From assembly GCA_013001595.1 (NCBI GenBank), contig JABDMH010000046.1, forward strand, positions 62,001 through 126,000: 64,000 nt of DNA, read 5' to 3'. The DNA comes from Saprospiraceae bacterium (GTDB taxonomy: Bacteria; Bacteroidota; Bacteroidia; Chitinophagales; Saprospiraceae). The position numbers and the translations under genes were made by a program. Each line of letters starts with the position of its first letter. Position 1 is the first letter of the stretch. The notes beneath the pieces were generated by a model, which saw nothing but the letters and a program-made list of their open reading frames with translations, did not search any database and had not been told where the DNA came from. Shown here piece after piece: positions 37,843-46,670 of this stretch.

Positions 37843-39990
37843 TCAATGTTGTACCCCTGGCAACATAACTTGCCACACATCTTCGATAGAGTCCCCGACC
37901 GAAGAGCGTTTGGTTTTTTCCCAATAGCTGGTATGCTCAAGCTTGAGGGCCAGGGTGGTGGTAATAAAACTCTGCGTCCAGCCGGTCAGTGTTCCCCATG
38001 CGCCCCAACCATGGTCGGCATTCGAGCCATAATATTCCCAATTCTCATAATTAAATGCGCGGAACCAACAGCCATCCAGATCGGCCCTTTCAGAGGAGGT
38101 GCTCTGGATCTTTACAAGGAAGTCGGCCAGCTTGGCGACGGCGGTCAGATATTTCGGCTCTTGGGTTGCCTGGGCTGCTTCGTTCAAAGCAAAAAAAGCG
38201 AAGTTCGTAGTATAGAGCATATCGGCCACCGGGTCACCATTGACATGGATCAGAGGTGCTTCGTTTGTCCCATAATCTGCGTTGGACTTGGGTGCACCGT
38301 ATTTGCCATTATCACCGATGCCCAGTTCTTCTCTAAGTGCTCCACAGTCTACTTGATGTTTCAATAGGTCATCACAGATCAAATTTAGCCAAGCTCTGTG
38401 CTGTTCATTATCCTCAGCTCGCACCAGCCATGCCAGAGGTAGAATCATTCTGGCCCTTTCCTGTTGGAGACCGTTGGCCCATAACCAATTTTTGGGATAG
38501 TTTGCCATCGTAATCTCGATCGCCTTTTTGGCTTTGTCAAATAGCGGTTTGTATCCTGTCTTATCATACAACCACAGATAGGTCGCCCATAGCCATGACT
38601 CATAGTGTGGGGCTATATTTTTCAGATCCCTTTCCATAAGTATCTGCCAGGTAGTCTTATCAATATCTGCTCCCATCAATGCATTCCTGCGAAAACCATT
38701 TTTTCCCGAGGTACGGAAATTGGCCAGGATCAGCTCTAAGATCTGCTTGTTCCATGTATGATTTTCCATAGTCTGTGCCGCCAGCACCGAGCCGAGAATC
38801 ACCCGCGCATTGTCATCACCATAATATCGATCTTTATGAGTGTCTGCCCAGCCAATCAACCCATAGGAAGATTGGGTGACATCTTCACTGCTAGGAGTTT
38901 TAAACGTTTTTGAGTGGTATAAAAAGTCCATCAGATTAACGGCCGTTTCCAGATATTCGGCATTACCTCGCACCTCGTTTGCCGTAGCCAAGGTCATCGC
39001 GGTCTCAGCGACGCAATCTGCCCTGAGCCAATATCGGTATTGCTGGCTCCCATCGGGGTTGATATAAGAGTAATGCCCTTCCATCACGCCCAATGAACCA
39101 TCTCCTGAGGGCAGGGAAAGATCCATCGGAGGTCCAACCGGCAGTTTTTTAGTATCAATTGCTTTCCAATGCGCTTTCCAATCTGGATGTATCAAAAATC
39201 GAGCCTTATCGTACCATGCCGCCCCGCGATCCACCGCAGTTCGATAATCTTCTTGAGATAGTGCAGCGCTCAGTTTGTAACTGGGGCTGACGCTGGGTTT
39301 CCAGTCTATTGCTTCTCCTCCCATTTTGATGGACAGGTGGATAAGGATACCACCTATCACATTGCGCCAGGCATGGTGCGGGGAATATCGACCCAGGTTA
39401 AAACTACTCAACTTGGTGGTCGAGACCAGGATGTTGTCTTCCTCGAATAAAATTGGGAAATTAGGTGTGTCATTCAGGCCATAGACGGCTTTCAAAAAGC
39501 CGGCTACCTTTGACCCTTTTAGATGGGATGGTCTATCTGCCACCTTTACATATTTGTATAGACCGGCATCGAGGATGTCCATGGTATCCAACTCCTGGCC
39601 AAAGAATTCGGAGGTGACCACGAGGCGTTCTTTCTCCGTAGTGGTAATGCTCCCTGTGTAGCCTGAAGGTGATCGATCGGGAAACTCGACATAGACCTTT
39701 AAGTTCTTTTCCCTGGCACTTTCGTAGAATCCCCCAGGGAGTACCGTTTTTTGTTCTGGATAACCTTTGGAGAGGATCATTAGGATTCCGCCATCCAAAG
39801 TGCGCTCGAGCGCCTCTTCTATGGTATTGAAACGCTGTACGCCGTAGCCACTCGATAATAGCAATTGGTACAGATCATTGTCTACATGGCTATAGACATT
39901 TATTTCTGTCTGCCTGCAGGAAATGACCAGGGCACACAGCAATGCGACCCAAAGGAGTTGCGCTCTTCTCATTTTGTTAGAATTTTGCAT
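37843..39990 (-). CDS. Lipoprotein with a six-hairpin glycosidase-like domain
   Basis: The 715-residue protein has a lipoprotein signal (VALLCALVISC), an N-terminal domain of about 170 residues that looks like a GATase1-type alpha/beta fold (EEALERTLDGGILMILSKGYPE, YVEFPDRSPSGYTG), and a long helical region with repeated Trp/Tyr and Ala-rich helices (GAAWYDKARFLIHP, YRYWLRADCVAETAMTLATAN, WLWATYLWLYDKTG, ADHGWGAWGTLTGWTQSF) typical of (alpha/alpha)6 barrels of glycoside hydrolases and lyases. The exact family is unknown to me. It stands 188 bases downstream of the Gfo/Idh/MocA gene and probably belongs to the deoxysugar locus, as a surface or periplasmic enzyme. Confidence 0.65.
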   Translation of the reverse strand: MQNSNKMRRAQLLWVALLCALVISCRQTEINVYSHVDNDLYQLLLSSGYGVQRFNTIEEALERTLDGGILMILSKGYPEQKTVLPGGFYESAREKNLKVYVEFPDRSPSGYTGSITTTEKERLVVTSEFFGQELDTMDILDAGLYKYVKVADRPSHLKGSKVAGFLKAVYGLNDTPNFPILFEEDNILVSTTKLSSFNLGRYSPHHAWRNVIGGILIHLSIKMGGEAIDWKPSVSPSYKLSAALSQEDYRTAVDRGAAWYDKARFLIHPDWKAHWKAIDTKKLPVGPPMDLSLPSGDGSLGVMEGHYSYINPDGSQQYRYWLRADCVAETAMTLATANEVRGNAEYLETAVNLMDFLYHSKTFKTPSSEDVTQSSYGLIGWADTHKDRYYGDDNARVILGSVLAAQTMENHTWNKQILELILANFRTSGKNGFRRNALMGADIDKTTWQILMERDLKNIAPHYESWLWATYLWLYDKTGYKPLFDKAKKAIEITMANYPKNWLWANGLQQERARMILPLAWLVRAEDNEQHRAWLNLICDDLLKHQVDCGALREELGIGDNGKYGAPKSNADYGTNEAPLIHVNGDPVADMLYTTNFAFFALNEAAQATQEPKYLTAVAKLADFLVKIQSTSSERADLDGCWFRAFNYENWEYYGSNADHGWGAWGTLTGWTQSFITTTLALKLEHTSYWEKTKRSSVGDSIEDVWQVMLPGVQH

Positions 39991-40178
39991 TGTGTTTTGT
40001 GGGATAAATCTGCAGTTCTACACTACCAGCAATGTAAGCGAAATATTAGCTTTGAAGCCAGTTTTGAAATCCTAATATTGCCTTGTTAAAACGGAATAAA
40101 CTTTTTTCGAGTTAATGAATGGTTCAGACTCGATAGATCATTTTCCCCTTTCCAATTGACGAAGTCCAGGAAATCAGG

Positions 40179-41228
40179 TCATTTACCTTCGCTTGATTTA
40201 TAGGCTGCTTCGACAGCTTTCATGGTCTTGAAGGCATCCTCTACCGAAGAGGTTAAAACATCTTCAGATCCCTCCACAAACCGCATTAAACTGGACATGG
40301 AACCAATAAAAGCATCGGGAAACCAGGAACCCTGTAAAACAATGGATTGCCAGATGGGAGTCTTTGTGCCATCCCTGACTATGTATTCGAATACATCGGG
40401 AACACCCTTGGGATAATTTAAGTTGAGACCCATCTTTGCATAGATAGCTCCTTTCGTCCCTTCCCACTTGATAAAGCTTTGTTGGTGCCTGGGACCAAAA
40501 TTGTGGTCATGGTTGGTGTTGATCGTTGCACTGAGTTCATCCCCATAATCCAATAGAATGGCACTCCGTGATGATGCTACAGTTGTGCTTGGATGCTTTA
40601 CTGTTTTTGCCATCACCCGTTGAGGATCTCCCAAGAATGAACGGATCAAATCAAGATAATGAATGCTGTGATAAAGGATTTCGACACGTGGAATGCTAGA
40701 TAAAAATTCCCATAAATGCCAAGGAGTAAAGGTACAGAGCTTAACTTCCATATCATAGATCTCCCCGATAGCCCCTGCGGTGATCATGGATCTTGCGGCG
40801 TTTACGAACGGAGCATATCGCAATTGGAAATTCACAGCACCGATCAGTTGCTTCTGGTGACATAAGGATAGGATTCTCTGGGCTTCTACCAAATTTTCAC
40901 CCATTGGTTTCTGAATAAGTACAGCACTCCCATCAGGTAAATGAGAAAGTATCTGTATAATCTGGGACGCCGGCACTGCCAAATCAAATACTGCTCTGCT
41001 TACTATAGCCACCCCGATGAGTTCTTCAATGGAACGGCATACTTCAGGAATCCCAAATTCCTGCGCTAACTGTCTGGCTAGGTCTTCATTTAGATCGTAG
41101 ATCCCAAGTACGTTAAATCCTGCTTTTCTGTAGGCCGGTAAATGAGCGTCTCGAACAATCCCGCCGGCTCCTATAAGCGCAATCGGAATAGTAGTCGTGG
41201 GCAATACTGATTTGGAAGTAATCTTCAT
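40179..41228 (-). CDS. Gfo/Idh/MocA family oxidoreductase
   Basis: A 349-residue dehydrogenase. ALIGAGGIVRDAHLPAYRKAG is the NAD(P) motif, ALIQKPMGEN holds the usual Lys-Pro (Gln replaces the common Glu before it), and YHSIHYLDLIRSFLG carries the conserved His/Asp of the catalytic helix. It has no signal peptide. It follows the fucosidase gene by eight bases, so it is part of that operon, and could oxidise fucose, rhamnose or a derivative; substrate inferred only from context. Confidence 0.9.
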   Translation of the reverse strand: MKITSKSVLPTTTIPIALIGAGGIVRDAHLPAYRKAGFNVLGIYDLNEDLARQLAQEFGIPEVCRSIEELIGVAIVSRAVFDLAVPASQIIQILSHLPDGSAVLIQKPMGENLVEAQRILSLCHQKQLIGAVNFQLRYAPFVNAARSMITAGAIGEIYDMEVKLCTFTPWHLWEFLSSIPRVEILYHSIHYLDLIRSFLGDPQRVMAKTVKHPSTTVASSRSAILLDYGDELSATINTNHDHNFGPRHQQSFIKWEGTKGAIYAKMGLNLNYPKGVPDVFEYIVRDGTKTPIWQSIVLQGSWFPDAFIGSMSSLMRFVEGSEDVLTSSVEDAFKTMKAVEAAYKSSEGK

Positions 41229-41236
41229 ATGATATT

Positions 41237-42616
41237 TTAATATCGAGTCCGCTCCACTACGTCAATATCTTGGGCTTCTCCATCAATCTCCAGGACGATG
41301 ACAGAAGCAATATTATCTGGCAATTGATTTGGCAGGGCTATATCCACAGATTTATCGAACTGCTTGATTCTTATTTGATCCTTCCCATCAAGAAAATAGG
41401 CCCTATTGATCTTGGTGTCTAAAGGAACAGGCAGAATCAAAGTGGGTCCGGGATGATGCAGTAAGTGCAGGAATATCTTATTTCCCTTTCTAGTACTTAC
41501 CATGTATTCCGTAGGTTGATAAGGACCACCACGGGTCCCGTACACCGCATCTCCATTTACCTTCAACCAATTTCCCATTCTAGAAAGTAGCTTGATCTGG
41601 CGCTGCTCCATTCGTCCATCCGCCATTGGACCCACATTAAAAAGTAGATTTCCATTGCCACCCACAGTCCTTAAAAGTGTTTGCAAGCACTCCTTGTCTG
41701 ACTTCAATTTATCATTGGCCTTCCAGGCCCACTGTTCTCCAATAGTCATACAGGTTTCCCAGGCATTATCCAAATCAAATGCACCCACTTGCTGTTCCGG
41801 AGTTGCATAATCTCCAGCGAACTTTTTGCTTTTAGTAATTCCTGCCATACCCTCCCGGCCTTTATCGACTCGATTGTTGATTAGGATATCATCTTTCAAA
41901 CCCCTGACATATTTGTACAAATCCATACCCATCTCATGGGTCCATGCCCATTCCCATTCCCCGTCAAACCAGATAAATGAAACATCATAGTGATCAATTA
42001 ACTCCTTCAGCTGATTTTTTATGAATAAAATATATCGATCCATTTTGACCTTTGACTCTGCATCTGAAATTTCTCTTTCGACATGAAATTGATAATTCGG
42101 ATCAGGGTACTTCACAGGATAATCTTCGTGTCGCCAGTCACAAATTGAATAGTAAACCCCAAATTTAATACCCTGCTTCTTACAAGCATCCGCAAGTTCC
42201 TGGATCACACCCCTTCCATATGGAGTGCTGCCCATGTCGTAATCTGTATAACGACTATCCCACAGTGAAAAACCATCATGGTGTCTTGAGGTGAGAATCA
42301 TATACTTCATGCCAGCTTCCTTAGCCGTTGCAACCCAAGATGTGGCATCAAAAAGAACCGGATTAAATTCAATGTATAATTGGTCATACTCCTCAATGGC
42401 AACTTCCCTGCCCCGTGACCAACCAATCTCCGTGCCCCTGAGGGTAACTGGGCCCCAGTGAATGAACATACCAAAGCGCAAATCTTGAAAATCCCGAAGC
42501 GCATCAGAATGTGTTGTCAATTCCGGATTTGATTCTCCACCGCCTGAATATTGTGCAGATAAATTAGAGAAAGACGCCTGAATCAAAATCATAAGAAGGG
42601 TGAGGATTGGTTTCAT
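41237..42616 (-). CDS. Alpha-L-fucosidase-like glycoside hydrolase (GH29)
   Basis: A signal peptide (MKPILTLLMILIQASFSNLSAQ) is followed by the GH29 TIM barrel: RFGMFIHWGP, YMILTSRHHDGFSLWDS, FGVYYSICDWRH, then the nucleophile Asp in SFIWFDGEWEW and a C-terminal beta-sandwich with AYFLDGKDQIRIK. It removes alpha-L-fucosyl residues, probably in the periplasm. The acid/base residue is variable in GH29 and I cannot place it. The longest frame starts at 42685, overlapping the upstream gene; ATG 42616 matches the signal peptide. Confidence 0.92.
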   Translation of the reverse strand: MKPILTLLMILIQASFSNLSAQYSGGGESNPELTTHSDALRDFQDLRFGMFIHWGPVTLRGTEIGWSRGREVAIEEYDQLYIEFNPVLFDATSWVATAKEAGMKYMILTSRHHDGFSLWDSRYTDYDMGSTPYGRGVIQELADACKKQGIKFGVYYSICDWRHEDYPVKYPDPNYQFHVEREISDAESKVKMDRYILFIKNQLKELIDHYDVSFIWFDGEWEWAWTHEMGMDLYKYVRGLKDDILINNRVDKGREGMAGITKSKKFAGDYATPEQQVGAFDLDNAWETCMTIGEQWAWKANDKLKSDKECLQTLLRTVGGNGNLLFNVGPMADGRMEQRQIKLLSRMGNWLKVNGDAVYGTRGGPYQPTEYMVSTRKGNKIFLHLLHHPGPTLILPVPLDTKINRAYFLDGKDQIRIKQFDKSVDIALPNQLPDNIASVIVLEIDGEAQDIDVVERTRY

Positions 42617-42641
42617 ATCGAATTGATTTTTTAATCGCTGG

Positions 42642-43088
42642 CTAATGTTGATGAAACACTTCTTCCATAGATGCCCACCACTCACCCTTCTTTCTACTCT
42701 CCAAAGGGACTTGACAAGGGTCTGTCAATTTCCACCATTCCTGAGTCATTGAATCCATGGCCATAGCAGCCATATCCGCTGCAAAGTCTTTACCGATATA
42801 TTCGAAATAAGCGAATAGATAGTCATCTTTCAAAAAGATCGAATAATTTCTAATGTTATTTCGATAGATCTGGGCTGAAATTTCAGGCCAAGGTTCAGCA
42901 TGTAACTCCCTATATTTTTCAACCATCTCCGGTTTTATTCTAATTACGGAACCATATCTTTTTGGCGGTTTATTTTCACGCGTCCTGCTTTCCGCTTGAA
43001 TATCCAAATCACCGTCTCTTTGTTGTTCACAGCAAATTAAAAAAAGGGGTAACCAAAAAATAAAACACCATCTAAATACTGCGTACAT
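42642..43088 (-). CDS. L-rhamnose mutarotase family lipoprotein
   Basis: The mature part (RYGSVIRIKPEMVEKYRELHAEPWPEI, DDYLFAYFEYIGKDFAADMAAMA, MTQEWWKLTDPCQVPLESRKKGEWWASMEEVFH) is the RhaM/DUF718 fold, which interconverts alpha and beta anomers of rhamnose or fucose. It is preceded by an N-terminal helix and lipobox (FWLPLFLICC), so this copy is a predicted lipoprotein, unlike the usual cytoplasmic enzyme. That suggests it acts on sugar freed in the periplasm by the fucosidase encoded next. The gene sits between the SSS transporter and fucosidase genes. Confidence 0.82.
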   Translation of the reverse strand: MYAVFRWCFIFWLPLFLICCEQQRDGDLDIQAESRTRENKPPKRYGSVIRIKPEMVEKYRELHAEPWPEISAQIYRNNIRNYSIFLKDDYLFAYFEYIGKDFAADMAAMAMDSMTQEWWKLTDPCQVPLESRKKGEWWASMEEVFHQH

Positions 43089-43099
43089 TTCACAAATTT

Positions 43100-44704
43100 T
43101 TAACTAAATAGAAAATAGAGCAAGAGCATGACCAAGATCAATAGTCCCGACAAAATGAGTGGCACATTGGTTTTTTCGCCAGGATCATTTTTTAGAAAGG
43201 CTAGCGGTGAACTTAGGGTACAACTATCAATCTTCTGATAATCAGGTGGAGGACTTAACAAACTCGCGACTACGAAAATAACCGAGCTGCAAACAAACAA
43301 CCACCATGCCTGCATCATAAAGGACAGCCCCCATCCCTCAGTAATGACTTTCACGTCACCTACAATGGGGAAGTCCGCCAAAAAAACGATTAATCCCAGG
43401 AGGAATCCGCTCATCAATGTCACATTCGCACCTTGATGATTTCCCCTTTTCCAAAACACCCCCCAAACAAATACTGCGGAGATCGGAGGAGAAATGACGG
43501 ATAATAGCACAACCACCGCTTCAAAAATGCTATTGAATTTGGCAACCACTGGTGACCATGACATCGCTATGACCATGACAACTACAGCAGTTATTCTTCC
43601 AATGCGTACCTGTTGCCTATCCGATATTTGCGGCCTGTTCCTTTTGACAATATCAATCGACACCAATGTGCCAGCACTGTTCAAGGCAGCCGCAATGGAA
43701 CTCATGAGAGCCGCTAATAGCGCAGCAGCCATAAGTCCTTTCAGACCCGTCGGAAGAAGCTGAGTAATAAGCACTGGAAAAGTATCATTGGCATCGGTAA
43801 TGATGTCTTTAAAGAGAACATAACCCAGTACTCCTGGCAACACCAATATGAAGACCGGCAAAATTTTGATGCCAGCTGCAAATAGCGGTCCGATCTTAGC
43901 ATCTCGAAGCGATTTTGCACCCAATACTCTCTGCACAATCGTTTGATCCGCACACCAGTACCAAATTCCCAGTACGGGATAGCCTAACACGATGGATAAG
44001 AAAGACAGCCCCGAGGTATTTGAATCTGAAGGGATAATGCTCAGTTGCTCGGGCTTGGCCGCAGCTTTCAGTGCTTCCCAACTTTCAATGCCCTGCTCCG
44101 GAAGTGCCCTAAATCCGAAAACGGTAAGTACAATAGAGCCACCGATTAGTATAATCGCTTGGATTGTTTCGGTAATCACCACAGATTGAAGTCCCCCGAT
44201 CGCTGTATAGATCGTCGTGATGACGGAAATAACCAGGATGGAAAGGTATACGTTCACCCCAAAAAAATGCTCAAATACGACCGCTCCGGCATATAGACTT
44301 ACACCTATGTGCATAAATAGCACACCGACCAGTGCAAAAAAAGCTAAGACCGTGCGCGATGTCGCATTATAACGCCTCTCCAAAAATTCAGGAAGCGTGG
44401 AAATCTTGTTTTTATAATAAAACGGCGCAAATATCAGACCGAGGAGGATAAGTACAAATACGGCCATCCATTCAAAATTCCCCCAGACCAGTCCATCATT
44501 AAATCCAGATGCCGTTAATCCAACTATATGAATGGTTGATATATTGGACGCAAAAAGTGCAGCACCAATTACCGGCCATTTAAGTGAATGACTCGCTAAA
44601 AAGTACGCGTCCGCATTCATTTCCTTCTTTCGCACTACCCACAATCCTGCAGCCAAAATTCCGACTATATATATCCCAATGATTATTCCGTCAACTATCG
44701 ACAC
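43100..44704 (-). CDS. Sodium:solute symporter (SSS family), probable sugar transporter
   Basis: About 14 transmembrane helices with SSS signatures: DAYFLASHSLKWPVIGAALFASNIST, GLVWGNFEWMAVFVLILLGLIFAPFYYK, STLPEFLERRYN, YTAIGGLQSVVITE and LAALMSSIAAALNSAGTLVSIDI. It resembles SGLT-type sugar symporters, fitting the fucose/rhamnose setting. The longest frame starts at ATG 44773, but its first 23 residues are polar and unlike the family; GTG at 44704 (VSIVDGIIIGIYIVG) begins the first helix directly and is preferred. Confidence 0.88.
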   Translation of the reverse strand: MSIVDGIIIGIYIVGILAAGLWVVRKKEMNADAYFLASHSLKWPVIGAALFASNISTIHIVGLTASGFNDGLVWGNFEWMAVFVLILLGLIFAPFYYKNKISTLPEFLERRYNATSRTVLAFFALVGVLFMHIGVSLYAGAVVFEHFFGVNVYLSILVISVITTIYTAIGGLQSVVITETIQAIILIGGSIVLTVFGFRALPEQGIESWEALKAAAKPEQLSIIPSDSNTSGLSFLSIVLGYPVLGIWYWCADQTIVQRVLGAKSLRDAKIGPLFAAGIKILPVFILVLPGVLGYVLFKDIITDANDTFPVLITQLLPTGLKGLMAAALLAALMSSIAAALNSAGTLVSIDIVKRNRPQISDRQQVRIGRITAVVVMVIAMSWSPVVAKFNSIFEAVVVLLSVISPPISAVFVWGVFWKRGNHQGANVTLMSGFLLGLIVFLADFPIVGDVKVITEGWGLSFMMQAWWLFVCSSVIFVVASLLSPPPDYQKIDSCTLSSPLAFLKNDPGEKTNVPLILSGLLILVMLLLYFLFS

Positions 44705-44854
44705 GCTTTGGATTTTTTGGGCTCTTGAAATGCAAGCATTTTTCGTGAACTTAAGTCGCGGTAAATATTCCACCCAAATCTAGTATTCTGTCCAGTGGAG
44801 TATGTTGAATAATCTGAGACAATTCTCGATCTAGTCGAGGCGTCAAAATGTAGA

Positions 44855-44891
44855 CATAGCCGTAGCTATGGCGTACCGATAGCTATCGGTA
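44855..44891. repeat. Hairpin and 18-bp perfect palindrome
   Basis: CATAGC-CGTA-GCTATG (44855-44870) is directly followed by TACCGATAGCTATCGGTA (44874-44891), a perfect palindrome that extends two further bases on each side with one mismatch. Palindrome clusters of this kind are common in REP-like intergenic repeats; no transposase is near. Confidence 0.7.
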
Positions 44892-44899
44892 TGCAATGA

Positions 44900-45017
44900 A
44901 GGATAGGTCGAAAAGTGACCATAATCAACGACAATCTTCCGGTGGACAGGGTACAAGTATCTGCACCATTGGAAGATGTCAGGATAGGTCGAGAAGTAGC
45001 CATAATTAACGATGATC
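44900..45017 (+). repeat. Two 37-bp direct repeats, 81-bp period
   Basis: AGGATAGGTCGAAAAGTGAC (44900) with a further 17 bases recurs at 44981-45017, with about 80 percent identity. The unit begins AGGATAGGTCG and ends ACGAYRATC. The period of 81 is a multiple of three, but no coding sense is evident. Confidence 0.7.
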
Positions 45018-45152
45018 ATTCAGTAGCATCTACTAATTTAGACAAGTTGGGCCGAAGGGCTCAAATGATTTATTTGAAAATCTCAATGTCTCAACATGGG
45101 CACTGTGTTTTGCATCATTTTCGAATTGTGACCCTGTTCTTTTGATCGCACC

Positions 45153-45644
45153 CTACCTGGCAAGTAGGTTTTCTGCTGCCAGCACTAAAAACATAAAGTT
45201 CGTAGCTCCTCCTCCCATGACATATTCAGTCTGCTGCCAGAAATATGGCCAATTCTTAAGCTCTGGCAGATCGGGTCGGATCAGTGCCGTACCGGAAGCT
45301 GAACCACCCGGAATATAAGACCATTCATCTCGGTTGACCCCATAGGCCACAGTCAGTGAGTTACTGCCAACGCCGGAGACGAAAGATGCTGTATTGTTGC
45401 CCGGATGTACACCCAGGACAAACTGCAAGGCACTGAAAACCGGTGCAGCATCAAATAGATCCGGGAACGCACGATGTAGCCAATATTGACGATAGACAAA
45501 AGACTGAATGCCCCATCCGGCACCCCAAATATTGGGCCGATACTCAGCCCCGTAGGGCGTTAGGAGGACCTTTTCTCGGATGGTTTGAGCAAAAGTCTCC
45601 ATCGCTGATCCCATTGTAGACCAGAAATTCGCCAGAAAAAACAA
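45153..45644 (-). pseudogene. C-terminal relic of a GH9 endoglucanase-like gene
   Basis: The 163-residue frame holds only the end of a glycoside hydrolase family 9 (alpha/alpha)6 barrel: NIWGAGWGIQSFVYRQYWLH, FVLGVHPGNNTASFVSGVGS, then GVNRDEWSYIPGG, TALIRPDLPELK, WPYFWQQTEYVMGGGATNFMFLVLAA. GH9 enzymes are usually 550-850 residues and need an N-terminal barrel part that is not present upstream, where no frame continues. The DR and other N-terminal motifs are missing, so it cannot be active. Confidence 0.75.
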
Positions 45645-46195
45645 CTAATTTACACACAGTCGACTTCGATCTAGAAGAAAGCCTTTATCATATCCAGGCA
45701 CGGCCAAAAACCTCTGCTTGTGCACGGATAAATCAGACAATCTTCTGACTTCAATAGCTTTTTCTATTTAACTATCGGTTAGGAATTCATGTTATAAGAT
45801 CCTGTCTTTTGGTCCCATTGCAGACTTTAGGCAGAACCTTGCTCTGACTCAACTTAGTTCGTAAATCTTCAAGCGTTATAGATAGTACCAGTGAGCCTAC
45901 TCTGGAAAGTGGCATTTTCATAAAATGCGTTTATTTTGGATCCGCCTGAAAGATACAGTCGGGCAGGATAGATATTCACTTTTATGAAATTGGGTGCGGC
46001 CTGAGCATCAGGAGATTGAAGAAAAATGAAAAGATCGACAAAAGAGCTATTTTTGATTTGGCACCAGATTTAGGAGTGGGCAGACTAGTCAGGCTAATAA
46101 CATTCTTGACATCTCAGAGGCGGTTATATTTATCAATGATGAAGATGTCCGGCTCGGAACATCTGACTTGCATCTGGATAAACGTATAAGTAGCT
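45645..46195. other. 551-base intergenic region holding the second dispersed repeat
   Basis: The first 240 bases show no gene or clear structure. The rest is the repeat copy listed next. Just before the following gene, TATATTTA (46125-46132) with TTG 16 bases upstream makes a weak promoter-like pair. Confidence 0.5.
45887..46137 (+). repeat. Degenerate dispersed repeat, copy 2
   Basis: Counterpart of 1840-2075. Colinear blocks include CTCTGGAAAGTG, TTTTCATAAAATGCG, CCTGAGCATCAGG, GAAGAAAAATGAAAAGAT, AAAAGAGCTATTTTTGATTTGG and CGGTTATATTTATC. Copy 2 has insertions relative to copy 1 and keeps only one trace of the 42-bp direct repeat. Both copies end just upstream of plus-strand genes for exported proteins. 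Confidence 0.7.
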
Positions 46196-46666
46196 ATGTT
46201 TAGGAACATTCTAATTATCATTACTTCAGGTATTGTTTCGCTTAATGGATTTGGCCAGGGAATTCAAGATATTATAGCCGGATCGGGAGATCATTTTGCA
46301 AACGAGCAGATTTCGCTGAGCTGGACCTTGGGCGAACCTGTGTCTGAGACGATAGGATCCTCCAGCATTTTCCTAACTCAAGGCTTTCTGCAATCTCGAT
46401 TGTTAGTAACGTCGATAAAAAGCCCTATTCCAGTTTCTGTTAAGGTATATCCCAACCCTACCAGTGATCAAGTGCAAATTGAGCACCCGTCGCTGTCTTC
46501 ATATCTAGTGCGGCTTTCGACATACCAGGGCCAAACCCTACGACAAGAGATCATGGTAGAAGATTCAAAATTGGATGTCACTGACCTAGTTGCCGGAATG
46601 TACTTTTTGAGTGTACATGATTTCGCCGGTCGATGGCTAGCTTCTTTTAGAATTATTAAACTTTAG
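46196..46666 (+). CDS. Small secreted protein with T9SS sorting tail
   Basis: A signal peptide (MFRNILIIITSGIVSLNGFGQ) is followed by a short region with SLSWTLGEPVSETIGSSSIFLTQGFLQ, a segment commonly found ahead of Por tails, and a complete Por secretion domain (VYPNPTSDQVQIE, then LVAGMYFLSV to IIKL). It has almost no passenger domain, so it is a minimal type IX cargo of unknown function. The next gene begins four bases after its stop. Confidence 0.85.
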   Translation: MFRNILIIITSGIVSLNGFGQGIQDIIAGSGDHFANEQISLSWTLGEPVSETIGSSSIFLTQGFLQSRLLVTSIKSPIPVSVKVYPNPTSDQVQIEHPSLSSYLVRLSTYQGQTLRQEIMVEDSKLDVTDLVAGMYFLSVHDFAGRWLASFRIIKL

Positions 46667-46670
46667 TCAA

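Larger units (their letters stand above)
44774..45152. other. 379-base intergenic repeat region upstream of the deoxysugar operon
   Basis: It contains a short hairpin, an 18-bp perfect palindrome and an 81-bp-spaced direct repeat (separate entries). A small plus-strand frame (44915-45145) is built from the repeats and is probably not a gene. Confidence 0.6.

Noticed and set aside
44855-45017. CRISPR-like array
   Set aside because: Only two direct repeats with an 81-bp period, no regular spacers and no cas genes in the window.
44915-45145. Plus-strand 76-codon frame in the repeat region
   Set aside because: Made of the 81-bp-period repeat; the period of three codons keeps it open without coding evidence.
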